DNA from: Colwellia marinimaniae
Lineage (GTDB): Bacteria; Pseudomonadota; Gammaproteobacteria; Enterobacterales; Alteromonadaceae
Direction: 5' to 3'
NCBI RefSeq assembly: GCF_002207865.1
Contig: NZ_BDQM01000007.1
Coordinates: 62,001 to 126,000 of the forward strand
Length of the DNA stretch: 64,000 nt
Below, one piece after another: positions 17,668 through 27,500 of this stretch (position 1 is its first letter; every line of letters starts with the position of its first letter). The notes under the pieces are model-generated. The model was given only the letters and a program-made list of their open reading frames with translations, did not search any database and had not been told where the DNA came from. The translations under genes were made by a program, and so were the position numbers.

Positions 17668-18642
17668 ATGAACATCAACGCGCTATTTCTAGCTGTATCA
17701 GTAAGTTTAATATTCACCGGTTGTGCAACGGTTGTAAAAAAAGAAATCCACAAAACGCCTATTCAAACGCCTGCTATAAGTAAAACAATCGCAGCATCTG
17801 CCAACCAAACTAAATATCTAAAAAGGAAAGTTGCTATTGGTCGTTTTACCAACGAAACAACCTACGGACAAAGCTTTTTTATTGATAACGATAATAATCG
17901 TATTGGTAAACAGGCAATGGATATTCTGTCCTCTAAATTATTTGAAACAGGTAAATTCATCATGCTTGAGCGTGCTGACTTAACCAAAATTGAAAAAGAA
18001 CTCTCTATGTCCGGTCGTTCAGCACTAAATAATGCAGCTGATTTTTTAATTGTTGGTTCAATTACGGAGTTCGGACGCAAAGAAGTAAGTGACGTAGGCA
18101 TTTTCTCACGTGTTAAACGTCAAGAAGCCAATGCCACTGTAAACATCCGCATTATTGATGTATCTACAGGTCAAATTATCTATTCAGAAAAAGGTAAAGG
18201 CATCGCTTATTCCGAAGCAGGTACTGTATTAGGTGTCGGTGACAAAGCGGCTTATGACAGCTCGTTAAATGACAAAGTAATAGATGTTGCTATTACAAAT
18301 TTAGCCTCAAATATTATTGAAAACATGTTAGATAAAGCATGGCGCTCTTATATTCTTTCTTATGAAGAAGGTAATTTAATAATCGCTGGTGGTAAGTCTC
18401 AAAATATTAAACAAGGATCAACTTTTGAGGTAGTTAAGTCCGGTAAAAAAGTAAAGAACCCACAAACAGGTATGTTTATCACCTTACCTGGTAAAACAAT
18501 TGCCAAAATTAAAGTTTTAAGCTCATTTGGTGATACACCAGAATCAGAAGTTTCATTCAGTCAAATAATTGAAGGCAACTTGGATACTTATATCAAATCA
18601 AATGATTATAACGGTTTGTTTATTCAAGAAATTGTTAAATAA
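17668..18642 (+). CDS. CsgG/HfaB-family lipoprotein
   Basis: 324-aa outer-membrane-type lipoprotein. I use ATG 17668, which gives the signal MNINALFLAVSVSLIFTGC with a clear lipobox; an earlier frame opening only adds a non-signal prefix. The body has CsgG-family features: VAIGRFTNET, GKQAMDILSSKLFETGKFIMLERADL and DFLIVGSITEFG. CsgG proteins form secretion pores for curli or holdfast components. No curlin gene is nearby, so the cargo is unknown. First gene of a four-lipoprotein operon, ending 18 bp before the next start. Confidence 0.88.
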   Translation: MNINALFLAVSVSLIFTGCATVVKKEIHKTPIQTPAISKTIAASANQTKYLKRKVAIGRFTNETTYGQSFFIDNDNNRIGKQAMDILSSKLFETGKFIMLERADLTKIEKELSMSGRSALNNAADFLIVGSITEFGRKEVSDVGIFSRVKRQEANATVNIRIIDVSTGQIIYSEKGKGIAYSEAGTVLGVGDKAAYDSSLNDKVIDVAITNLASNIIENMLDKAWRSYILSYEEGNLIIAGGKSQNIKQGSTFEVVKSGKKVKNPQTGMFITLPGKTIAKIKVLSSFGDTPESEVSFSQIIEGNLDTYIKSNDYNGLFIQEIVK

Positions 18643-18660
18643 CAGCATAAGGACGTTAAA

Positions 18661-18978
18661 ATGAATATTATTCGGACATTATTTGTATTTTCACTACTGG
18701 CTATTACATCAGCTTGTAGTAGTTACAATACCTATAGTTCAGGCCAAATGACTGCTGAACCAGTCTCCTATCTTTATTTTTCAGGAAACATTAAAGGCGC
18801 TGAAGTTTCTATTGATGGCGCACCATCATTTTTGGTAACCAAAGCAGGTCCTAAACAACAATATAAAGTAACTCCAGGTCAGCATACAATCATAGTTACT
18901 AAACAAGGCAAGGTAGTTGTTCAACGTAATGTGTTACTCGGCGATGGCCATGAGAAAGAAATAAACATTCCCAACTAA
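18661..18978 (+). CDS. Small lipoprotein with a PEGA-like beta domain
   Basis: 105-aa lipoprotein with lipobox ITSAC at about residue 19. The rest is a short beta-sandwich-like segment (AEVSIDGAPSF, YKVTPGQHTIIVTKQGK) resembling PEGA-type surface domains. The family is not firmly recognised. It has a good AAGGA ribosome site. It lies between the CsgG-family gene and the DUF4810 gene, where many organisms have nothing, so it may be a lineage-specific partner of this complex (inference). Confidence 0.75.
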   Translation: MNIIRTLFVFSLLAITSACSSYNTYSSGQMTAEPVSYLYFSGNIKGAEVSIDGAPSFLVTKAGPKQQYKVTPGQHTIIVTKQGKVVVQRNVLLGDGHEKEINIPN

Positions 18979-19006
18979 CAATAATTAAAATCGTAAAAGG
19001 GTTCAC

Positions 19007-19357
19007 ATGAAATTAGTATTAACACTTCTGTTATTTACCGCTGTTTTGAGTGGTTGTAAATCAACACCACCAATGTATATGTATGAAAATTATTCTGAAA
19101 GTTTTTATACCCTGAAAAAAGAAAGTGGTCATGAAAGTGATGCCCAATGGCAGAGTTCATTAGAAAGCATTATTAGAAAATCAAATGCGAAAGCGTTAAG
19201 AGTACCACCAGGGATTTATGCAAACTTAGGTTATATTCAGTTGAAAGCAAACAATTATCCAAAGGCAATTGAGTTTTTTGAACAAGAAAAGAACATTTAC
19301 CCTGAATCAATCATATTTATGGATAACTTAATTCAAAAAGCAAAAGTTAAGGGGTAA
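19007..19357 (+). CDS. DUF4810-type lipoprotein
   Basis: 116-aa lipoprotein with lipobox VLSGC. The C-terminal half looks like a TPR-type helical repeat (YANLGYIQLKANNYPKAIEF). Small lipoproteins of this kind occur between CsgG-family and DUF799 genes in many Gram-negatives, and the order here is the same. The next gene starts 6 bp after its stop. The molecular role is unknown; it is probably an assembly factor in the same envelope complex. Confidence 0.8.
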   Translation: MKLVLTLLLFTAVLSGCKSTPPMYMYENYSESFYTLKKESGHESDAQWQSSLESIIRKSNAKALRVPPGIYANLGYIQLKANNYPKAIEFFEQEKNIYPESIIFMDNLIQKAKVKG

Positions 19358-19363
19358 TAAAAA

Positions 19364-20062
19364 ATGAATATTATAAAAAAAATAAAAATTGCACTGCTAA
19401 CTTTATCTATACTATTTCTTAGCGGCTGTGTAGCCCCAACTTACATAACAAAGGGTGAAGAATTCCCTAAAATGTATCAAGAAAAGCCTCGTTCACTGCT
19501 TGTTATGCCGCCTATAAATCTAAGTACCGATGCTGAAGCAAAAGATTATTATGCAACTACAGTTGAAATGCCAATTGCTTTACATGGTTATTATACATTT
19601 CCTTATCAACTCACTGCTGATGTATTAAAGCAACAAGGCATTTATGATAGTGAACTTGTTTATAATGTACCGCTAAATAAGTTCCATGAATATTTCGGCG
19701 CTGACGCAGTATTATTTACAAAAATTGTTAAGTGGGATACTTCATATACTGTGTTAGCTTCAACACTAACGGTTTCTATCGATGCAGAAATAAAATCAAC
19801 CAAAACCTCTGAGATTTTATGGCAATACAATGGTACGGTTGTTATAGATTTATCAGTAAATGGTGGAGGAGGAATAGCTGGTTTACTAATTGGTGCAATA
19901 GCAACAGCAATCAATACCGCAGCAGCTGATTATACGACTTATGCTAAACAAGCGAATGGACGATTTATTGGTAGTATGCCTGTTGGACCATACCATCCAA
20001 TGTATATGAAAGATCAACAATTTAAATTATTAAAACAAAGCAAGGTACTTGGTTCAAACTAA
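19364..20062 (+). CDS. DUF799 lipoprotein (GNA1162-like)
   Basis: 232-aa lipoprotein with lipobox LSGC. It has DUF799/GNA1162-like sequence: RSLLVMPPINLSTDAEAKDY, ADAVLFTKIVKWD, EILWQYNG and a Gly/Ala-rich hydrophobic stretch GGGGIAGLLIGAIATAI. Neisserial GNA1162 is a related surface-associated lipoprotein. Last gene of the four-gene operon. A hairpin AGTGGGCTT/AAGTCCACT follows at about 20079-20110 but lacks a T-run. Confidence 0.85.
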   Translation: MNIIKKIKIALLTLSILFLSGCVAPTYITKGEEFPKMYQEKPRSLLVMPPINLSTDAEAKDYYATTVEMPIALHGYYTFPYQLTADVLKQQGIYDSELVYNVPLNKFHEYFGADAVLFTKIVKWDTSYTVLASTLTVSIDAEIKSTKTSEILWQYNGTVVIDLSVNGGGGIAGLLIGAIATAINTAAADYTTYAKQANGRFIGSMPVGPYHPMYMKDQQFKLLKQSKVLGSN

Positions 20063-20353
20063 ATAGGTTAAAATGCACTTAGTGGGCTTCTCGTGATTCG
20101 ACAAGTCCACTCTGTTGATTAGATAAACGGACAAAATACAGTTAATCCAATTCCTATTTACTTCACATTTCAGTCCGCTATTACTCACAACTTAAGGCGG
20201 TAGTTTACCGATAAAAACCTAATCCTCACCACATTTCAACTCAATTGCTTAATGTCCGGTAAGTGGTAATAGCGGCTACTATTTTAACGGTAGCTTATCC
20301 TGAGTCTGCTGACAGCGTGGTCTTAGCAGTGAATTGTAAGGGAGCCAAAACCA

Positions 20354-20929
20354 ATGATCAATCCTTTGATTATTTCAATACTGGGATATTTAAGAAAGCA
20401 GAACAGTTCCTGCTCACTGGTTGATTTGGTGGCTCTTTGTCAGCAGGACTTTCTTTCACTTATTCTAAGGGATGGCGATCCTCAGCTAGTCATTTTCCAA
20501 AAGAATTTTTTTGTTATGAACGCGCTTTATCAAATTCAACGTGATATTCAAGCAGAGGGATTTTCTCTTACAATTTTTCCATTAGAAATCTGTATGATGC
20601 CGAATCGCTCTGGAGCTAAAGATACACTGACCACGCGCGACACTGACCTGGCCCGCTACTATTTGGACTGGTCTAATTTGAATAACATCACTGTTGAAGA
20701 GGTTGAGACACTCTTTTCTAGTTTTTGGCAAAGATATAGTGCGGTAGATAAGATTGATGCTGCTCTGGCTATCCTAGGGATCGATCATGAGGTGGATTGG
20801 TTTGAGATACGTCAGGCTTACCAAAAGAAAATTATCATTAGTCACCCTGATAAAGGCGGCTGTGCAGATGACTTTATCGAAACCCGAGCAGCCTATGAAA
20901 TTTTAAGATTCAGTTATCATCGAACTTGA
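20354..20929 (+). CDS. DNAJ-related protein with a C-terminal J domain
   Basis: 191-aa protein with an N-terminal 'DNAJ-related' region (about residues 1-125) and a C-terminal J domain containing the invariant HPD in IISHPDKGG (about residue 170). It probably recruits and stimulates an Hsp70 (DnaK) in the cytoplasm; the client is unknown. ATG follows GGGAG at about 10 nt. It is a single gene; the 291 bp upstream hold its promoter and nothing else I can identify. Confidence 0.8.
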   Translation: MINPLIISILGYLRKQNSSCSLVDLVALCQQDFLSLILRDGDPQLVIFQKNFFVMNALYQIQRDIQAEGFSLTIFPLEICMMPNRSGAKDTLTTRDTDLARYYLDWSNLNNITVEEVETLFSSFWQRYSAVDKIDAALAILGIDHEVDWFEIRQAYQKKIIISHPDKGGCADDFIETRAAYEILRFSYHRT

Positions 20930-21053
20930 CGCTAATTTTGTCTTTATTTATCTCAAAAGAAACGTTAGGTGATGTGATGCTACCTTGCCACTGATGACCG
21001 TCTATTCTATGAGCATGACCCAGAAATTTACGCTATCGGATTCACTAATTTCG

Positions 21054-21656
21054 TTAGGCACTAACGGTAATCGTCCGTTGTATTGATGTTTGACTAACAC
21101 TGACCTCTTTTTCAATCTCTCGTAATGTTAAGCCCTCACCATGTAACTTCATTATCTGTAAATGAATAACCTCGGTAATAACATTAGGAAGGCCAAAAGC
21201 AGCAGCATAACCATTTTTACGTTCTTTCTTTTTAGCCGTGAAAGGCCTATTTATTGGTCGTATAGGTTGCCTTTTTTTATCAGCTACTGGTGCCATTGGT
21301 GTAATTGGCTCGGGTATTGGTGCTGTTTTCTTATGCTCAATCAATAGCGGTATCGCTTTACTCAGTGCTTTTTCTACCGCGCGAGTAATGATATCTTCAA
21401 GTTCATCCGCTGTTAAATTAATGCTGTTGTTTTTTTTCGACCATTTCGCTGCGACATACTGAGACTTTCTAGCTATTTTTTTCTGCGACACCTTTGATAA
21501 CGCACCGAAAACACGTATTAACTCAGTAGTATCAATTTGTGGTTTACCTAACGTGTCACGTACCATTATTAGCTTGCCGTTAGCTATGTATCGCTGAATT
21601 GTTCTTCGTGACTTCTTTACTAGTAATGCGCTATCAGTGATATTGTTAATAGCCAT
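21054..21656 (-). CDS. Plasmid-type DNA-binding protein with two HTH segments
   Basis: 200-aa basic protein. The N-terminal excisionase/MerR-like helix-turn-helix is DSALLVKKSRRTIQRYIANG followed by IDTTELIRVFG. Then come a charged linker, a helical region, a Pro/Lys-rich stretch and a C-terminal resolvase-type HTH (GEGLTLREIEKEVSVSQTSI). Proteins with this N-terminus commonly accompany plasmid replication genes. No rep, par or integrase gene is present here, so it looks like a chromosomal orphan of plasmid origin (inference). Repeated TGCGACA motifs lie upstream and inside the gene. Confidence 0.75.
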   Translation of the reverse strand: MAINNITDSALLVKKSRRTIQRYIANGKLIMVRDTLGKPQIDTTELIRVFGALSKVSQKKIARKSQYVAAKWSKKNNSINLTADELEDIITRAVEKALSKAIPLLIEHKKTAPIPEPITPMAPVADKKRQPIRPINRPFTAKKKERKNGYAAAFGLPNVITEVIHLQIMKLHGEGLTLREIEKEVSVSQTSIQRTITVSA

Positions 21657-22153
21657 ACGACACCTTTTTTAATGTTATTTCACTGCGACATATTAGATGC
21701 TTTGCTGAGAGCATAGTCAATACTGGACAAAAGAAAATCAACACTCATTGTTGGCTTCGCTGCTACGAATAAATCACACTCCCCCCTTGGTTTAAAGTAC
21801 TATTTATACTTCTAGCTATACCGTGCGAAAGTAAGCATTGAATAAACAAGGAGGATAGCGTCCGTTTAAGTATCAAAGTGATAATGAGATTGGATTATTT
21901 TAACCGATGAATGAGGTCGGCTTTGTGGTAGTAATGAATATTGTGTAAAACAACTCAAGCTCATTTTGTAACTGAAACATCGGCTATAATGCCTATTCAT
22001 AAAGATGAGGAAAAAACAGACTAATATAACCAGAGTGACTTTAAGCTAACTAATAAAATGAGTTTAGTGATAAAAATCCGAAACTATGAAGCTCGGTAAA
22101 AGTGAGGAATAAAAATAAGACTAACTTACTTTTTTATTGCTAAATTTACTGCT
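21657..22153. other. Non-coding stretch with TGCGACA motifs upstream of the plasmid-type gene
   Basis: About 500 bp without a recognisable gene. CTGCGACATA occurs at 21683-21692 and again inside the gene at 21449-21458. CGACACCTTT occurs at about 21658 over the start codon region and at about 21487 in the gene. These could be autoregulatory sites. The remainder, up to the esterase stop at 22154, shows nothing I can name. Confidence 0.5.
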
Positions 22154-23122
22154 TTAATCAGCTTTAACAAACTCACTAATAAGCCGATAAGTTTGCTGAC
22201 ACTCCTCGCTAACCAGTTCATCAAGCAACATATAGGCGTGAGTCATACCGTCAAATGAATGCTGTTCAACTTCTACGCCTACCTCTTTTAATGACTTAGC
22301 ATAAGCTAAACCCTCATCTCGAAGCGGGTCACAACCTGCTGTGATCACTAAAGTGCTTGGCATATTTGCTGAGAAATTTCCTAATAACGGCGATGCTTGC
22401 TGCATTCTAGCCTGATCTAGGCTATTGGCATGAAAGTACTGCTGAAAATACCAGTGTATCTTATCTTTTTCTAATAAGAAGCCTTGGCCATTTTCGTCTA
22501 TAGAAGCGCTGCTCATGGTGTAATCAACACTCGGATAAATCAGGATTTGCTTAGCAATTTTTACTGAAGCAATTACCGATTCATTATGCTGGTTACTCAT
22601 CACTAAACTAGTGCAAATGGCACCGCCAGCACTGTCGCCAGCAATATAAAGCTCGTCACTATGCTTCATATCAAAAAGTAAGCTTTGATAGTGCATAAGT
22701 ACTTGCTGACAATCATCTAGACCAGCGGGATATGGATATTCCGGTGCTAAGCGATAATCTACACAAATGACAATAGCCTGTGCGGCAAGCGCGAGTTTTC
22801 GACTAATAGGATCGTATAAATCGACGCTACCACACATATGACCACCACCATGAAAATGTAATAATACCGGTAAAGTATCATTAGGTGCTGGGTTATAAAT
22901 GCGCACAGGAATATTATGGCTAGGGGTAGCTAAGTAACTATTTTTGACTATGCTCATGTGTGGGCCAGAGCCAATTAAGGGCGCTAAGTTATCCAAATTT
23001 TGTCTAACTAAATCAACACTAAAGCTCTGCCCCTTTGCTTTGGCTCTAGCTTTCGCCTCGGCCATAGCCTTATTGGCTTTTTCAAGAAAAGGCACTAACT
23101 TGGCAGAGATTATTCCGCGCAT
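22154..23122 (-). CDS. Alpha/beta-hydrolase (acetyl esterase / HSL family)
   Basis: 322-aa cytoplasmic esterase of the hormone-sensitive-lipase family. Oxyanion-hole motif HFHGGGHMCG, nucleophile GDSAGG, acidic residue region VITAGCDPLRDEG and His in DGMTHAYMLL. The length is standard. Its start overlaps the upstream MFS gene by 13 bp, so the two are co-transcribed and probably coupled. Transporter plus esterase suggests uptake and hydrolysis of a small ester, but the substrate cannot be inferred. Confidence 0.9.
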   Translation of the reverse strand: MRGIISAKLVPFLEKANKAMAEAKARAKAKGQSFSVDLVRQNLDNLAPLIGSGPHMSIVKNSYLATPSHNIPVRIYNPAPNDTLPVLLHFHGGGHMCGSVDLYDPISRKLALAAQAIVICVDYRLAPEYPYPAGLDDCQQVLMHYQSLLFDMKHSDELYIAGDSAGGAICTSLVMSNQHNESVIASVKIAKQILIYPSVDYTMSSASIDENGQGFLLEKDKIHWYFQQYFHANSLDQARMQQASPLLGNFSANMPSTLVITAGCDPLRDEGLAYAKSLKEVGVEVEQHSFDGMTHAYMLLDELVSEECQQTYRLISEFVKAD

Positions 23123-24351
23123 AATTTATCCTTATTTTCTTTACTCGCTTGGCTTTCGTTAATCTTAATTTTGTCATTGGCGCTAGTTGCTTTTTTCTTA
23201 CCGGTTTCAGGCAAGAAGAAGCTACCAATAAAAAAAGTACTACTGACTATTGAAATTAGAATAAATGACGCAGTGTAATCACCTTGATTAATATCCACCA
23301 GCTTACCAAACAACCATAAAACAACCGTAGAAAGTAAGTAGCTGATTGAGTAAAATAAGCTAAATACCACGGTAATACGTTGCCCTGTCATCTTGGGTAA
23401 TTCATGGGGAATAGACACTAACGCTGTGATAGGGAAGAAGATAAAAAACCCCAAGACAATGGCAGACAAGGTTTGTAACCACTCACTCGAGCTAAAAGAA
23501 ACTCCTATAATGGTTATTACCATAACAGCACCGGACCAGCGAATAACCGGCAAGCGCAGTGGCACTTTTTTACTGTAAATAATGCCCGCTAATGTGCCAA
23601 CAATACCAAAGCCGATAACCCATTTGCTTTGGCTAATACCGGCTTTAGGATAAAAGGTAAAAAGGCAAATATAAAACGCTAATAGCCCAGAGTAGGTTAA
23701 ACCATAAGCCCAATTAAATTTATCTTTAAGGCCATCCATATAACTGTAATGGACCACGGCCTTACCATCTTGGCTTTGCTCTGTACTTTCATCTTCAAAT
23801 TTTACCAATAACCAAGCAAAACTGAGTAATAAACTGGCAATAGAAAAACTAATCAAGCTGACTTTCCAATCACCGGTAAATTGATTGATTTCCGTCATTT
23901 TCCATAACACAATGCCGGTACCTATATTAAAAGCTACAGCATTAAGGCCGTTAATAACTGGCCGCTCATCTGGGGTAAACCAATGCATAACAATTGGGTT
24001 AAAATATACAATCATAAAGGCGCCACCTAAGCCCATAAGAAAACGACTGAGTAGTAATAGCTCGTAGTTAGGGGCGAATGGCGTTAATAAACCAATAACA
24101 ATAAACAGGCTAGCAATAAAAAAAGCATATTTAATACCAAATTTGAGCGCAACCCAGGCCGCGCCAAAAGTGCCGACAATTTTCGCCAAGGTGACCGCGC
24201 CACTAATAAGGCTCGCCGAGGCTAAACTATCAACCTGCATAGCAGACATAATTTGCCCCATACTTGCCGTGCCGCCGACCCAAGCCATAGCAAAGAGTAC
24301 ATAGCTAATAAACACAATGGCTTCAACCAAGTATTTGTTACTTATTTTCAT
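23110..24351 (-). CDS. MFS transporter
   Basis: 413-aa major facilitator transporter with about 12 TM helices. The first helix begins IVFISYVLFAMAWVGGTAS, TM4 has LLLSRFLMGLGGAFMIVYF, and there is a charged cytoplasmic loop near residue 200 (EDESTEQSQDGK) and a Lys-rich C-terminus. The substrate is unknown. First gene of a two-gene leftward operon with the esterase. It is divergent from crbS with 186 bp between starts. Confidence 0.88.
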   Translation of the reverse strand: MKISNKYLVEAIVFISYVLFAMAWVGGTASMGQIMSAMQVDSLASASLISGAVTLAKIVGTFGAAWVALKFGIKYAFFIASLFIVIGLLTPFAPNYELLLLSRFLMGLGGAFMIVYFNPIVMHWFTPDERPVINGLNAVAFNIGTGIVLWKMTEINQFTGDWKVSLISFSIASLLLSFAWLLVKFEDESTEQSQDGKAVVHYSYMDGLKDKFNWAYGLTYSGLLAFYICLFTFYPKAGISQSKWVIGFGIVGTLAGIIYSKKVPLRLPVIRWSGAVMVITIIGVSFSSSEWLQTLSAIVLGFFIFFPITALVSIPHELPKMTGQRITVVFSLFYSISYLLSTVVLWLFGKLVDINQGDYTASFILISIVSSTFFIGSFFLPETGKKKATSANDKIKINESQASKENKDKLCAE

Positions 24352-24537
24352 ATATGATAGTTTCTAATCGATGAAATATTTATCTCTAGGTTAACGTATG
24401 ATTATCGCTAAATAACTACTACCTTAGTTCACTACCCCGTAATATAGGGCATGGTAAGCTAACCATAATATTATTTTCATCTGTAACTTTTAGCACTGAT
24501 TTACCATGCTCTTTGACCACAATAAAAGGCACAGCAT

Positions 24538-27500
24538 TTGTTAGTTTGGCTTTCACTCGATACTTGGCTTATCACCCTACTTTCCATTGCCTATTTAGCA
24601 CTGCTCTTTATGGTTGCCCATTGGGGACAAAAGCAATCGCCTGAAAATTGGAGCTGCAAACCTTGGGTTTATAGCTTATCGCTAGGCGTTAGTTGTAGCT
24701 CATGGGCGTTTTACGGTACGGTCGGACAAGCAGCGACGACGGGGGCTTGGCTGGCGCCTATTTATATTGGCTCCATTCTTTGTTTAGTGTTGGCTTGGCC
24801 AATGCTGCATAAAATCCTGCTGATTGTTAAGCAGCAAAATTTAACCTCCATTGCCGATTTTATCGCCTTTCGCTACGATCGTTCGCCAAAAGTAGCCGCT
24901 CTGGTTACCATAGTAGCGCTAATAGGCATTATCCCTTATATCGCGCTACAACTTCGCGCCATCAGTACCAGCTTTGATTTATTAACTGGTACTTATCAGT
25001 CAGGCATTAGCACCGCCTTTGTCGTCACTATCGTACTTATCTTCTTCAGTATTTTATTTGGTACGCGTCAAATAGCCGCTAACAAGCAAAATCAAGGCTT
25101 AGTACTTGCAATCGCTTTTAGCTCAATTATTAAATTATTTGCCTTAACGGCAGTAGGTGTTTTTGCCACTTTCTTTATTTTTGATGGCTTTAGCGACCTA
25201 CTGACTCAGGGTAAGAACATTAGCTCAATTACCGGTACAAATTCAGCCTACCTTGCTATCGCCCATGCGGTATTAGGGGCAATTACTATCTTTATTTTAC
25301 CGCAACAGTTTCATATGATGATGATTGAAAACCACCATCAACAAGAGTTAAAAACAGCCCGTTGGTTGTTTCCTTTGTACCTGCTATTAATTAATGTTTT
25401 TATTTTACCCATAGCCATTGCTGGCCAGTTAACCTTTCCTGGCGGTAGTGTCGATGCCGATACTTATGTCTTAACCATACCGCTGTTTTATCAACAAGCT
25501 TGGTTAGGTATCACGGTATATATTGGCGGCTTAGCGGCGGCAACTAGCATGGTAATAGTAGCAGCCATTGTATTAAGTACTATGGTGGCAACCGAAGTGT
25601 TAACGCCCTTAGTATTAAAATTTCGCTTATTTAATACCAAAAAAAACCAGCAATTATCTGGGCTATTACTTAACTTACGCCGTGGTTCCATCGCCATAAT
25701 CTTACTGCTGGCGTTCATTTTCGAGCGTATCATTGCTCAGCAAAACCACCTTGCCACCATAGGCTTGTTATCGTTTGTTTTACTATCTCAGTTTGCACCA
25801 GCGACAATCGGTGCCTTGTATTGGCGTAAAGCCAATGCAAAAGCGGCATTAACCGGCTTAATTGTTGGTAGTTTAGTTTGGCTCTATACCTTATTACTGC
25901 CAGCATTAATGCCAACTAGCCCATGGCTTGAAACCGGCTTATGGCATATCACTTGGTTAAAACCGACCGCCCTTTTTGGTGTTGATTTTTTAGATAGCAC
26001 AAGTCATGGGGTTTTTTACAGCTTGTTGTTTAACCTTATTTGCTACGTTATCGTTTCCTTGGTAAGCAAGCGCAGTGTGGGCGAAAAGTTACAAGCCGAG
26101 TATTTTGTCAATAAAAGCCAACATCAGTTTGAACGGCACTTATCCCTCGATGACTTATACAGTTTATTAGTACGCTTTATTGATAAATCCGCAGGTGAGG
26201 CCTTAGTTGGTTTTGCTAAAAGTGACCTAAATGCCAATAAGAACAGTAATAGTAAAAGTAAAAGTAAAAACCATAAAATTATTGAATATACTCGCTTGCA
26301 ACTTTCCGGGGTACTTGGCTCTGCGTCAACTCGCATGGTCATGAAAGCGGCCTCAACCTCACAAGAAATGCCTTTAGAAGATGTCGTTAGCATTGTTGAT
26401 GAAGCTAACCAAATATTCCGCTTTAACCGTGAATTACTGCAATCCGGTGTGGAAAATATTGAACAAGGCATTAGTGTTATCGATGCGGATATGCGCTTGG
26501 TCGCGTGGAACCAACGCTATATTCAATTACTTGATTACCCTGATGGTTTTGTCACAGCGGGGAAATCTGTGGCAGAACTTCTGCGCTATAACATTGCTAA
26601 AGGCATCATTACTGGAACTGGAATGAAAACTAATGCAGGCTCTGCTGCCGAAAGTGAAGAGTTAATTGCTCGGCGTATTGAGCATATGCGCATGGGTCAT
26701 AACCATAGTTTTCAACGTACCATGCCCAATGGCATAGTCTTAGAAATTAGAGGGCAATCAATGCCAGGTGGTGGCTTTGTTAGTACTTTTTCTGATATAA
26801 CCGCCCATATTGAAGCAGAAAAAGCCTTACAAAAAGCCAACGAAAGTTTAGAGAAGCGTGTTGAAGAAAGAACCCAAGAGCTAAGACACGCCAAAGCAGA
26901 AGCGGAGGCAGCAAATAGCAGTAAAACCCGTTTTTTAGCGGCTGCCAGCCATGATTTAATGCAGCCATTTAATGCTTTGTCATTATTTACTTCCATGCTA
27001 AAAAAGAAAGTCAAAACTGACGAATTAATACAATTGGCCAATAATATTGACGATTCTCTCAATGTTGTGGAAGCACTGCTTTCTGATCTAGTCGAAATAT
27101 CACGACTTGATAATAACTCAGAAAATATTGAGAAAAGCCACTTTGCTTTAGATGACCTGTTGATCCCGCTAAAGAACGAATTCACTGTTTTAGCCGAGCA
27201 AGATGATATTAATTTTAGCTATCAAGCTAGCTCTACTTGGGTAAATTCCGATAAGCGTATGTTGCGCCGCATAATACAAAATTTTTTATCAAATGCCGTC
27301 TATTATTGCCGTGATAAAATCGGTGAAAAATCCGGTATCACTAACAAAATTGTATTAGGTGTTCGCCATAAAAAAGACATGCTTCGCCTTGAAGTGTGGG
27401 ATAACGGTCCCGGTATAGCGGCAGACAAACAACAAACTATTTTTCAAGAGTTTGAGCGTTTAGAACAAAATCGTGAAATACCAGGGCTTGGCTTAGGTTT

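Noticed and set aside
20079..20110. Hairpin after the DUF799 gene as an intrinsic terminator
   Set aside because: The stem has a mismatch, a long loop and no T-run, so I did not call it.
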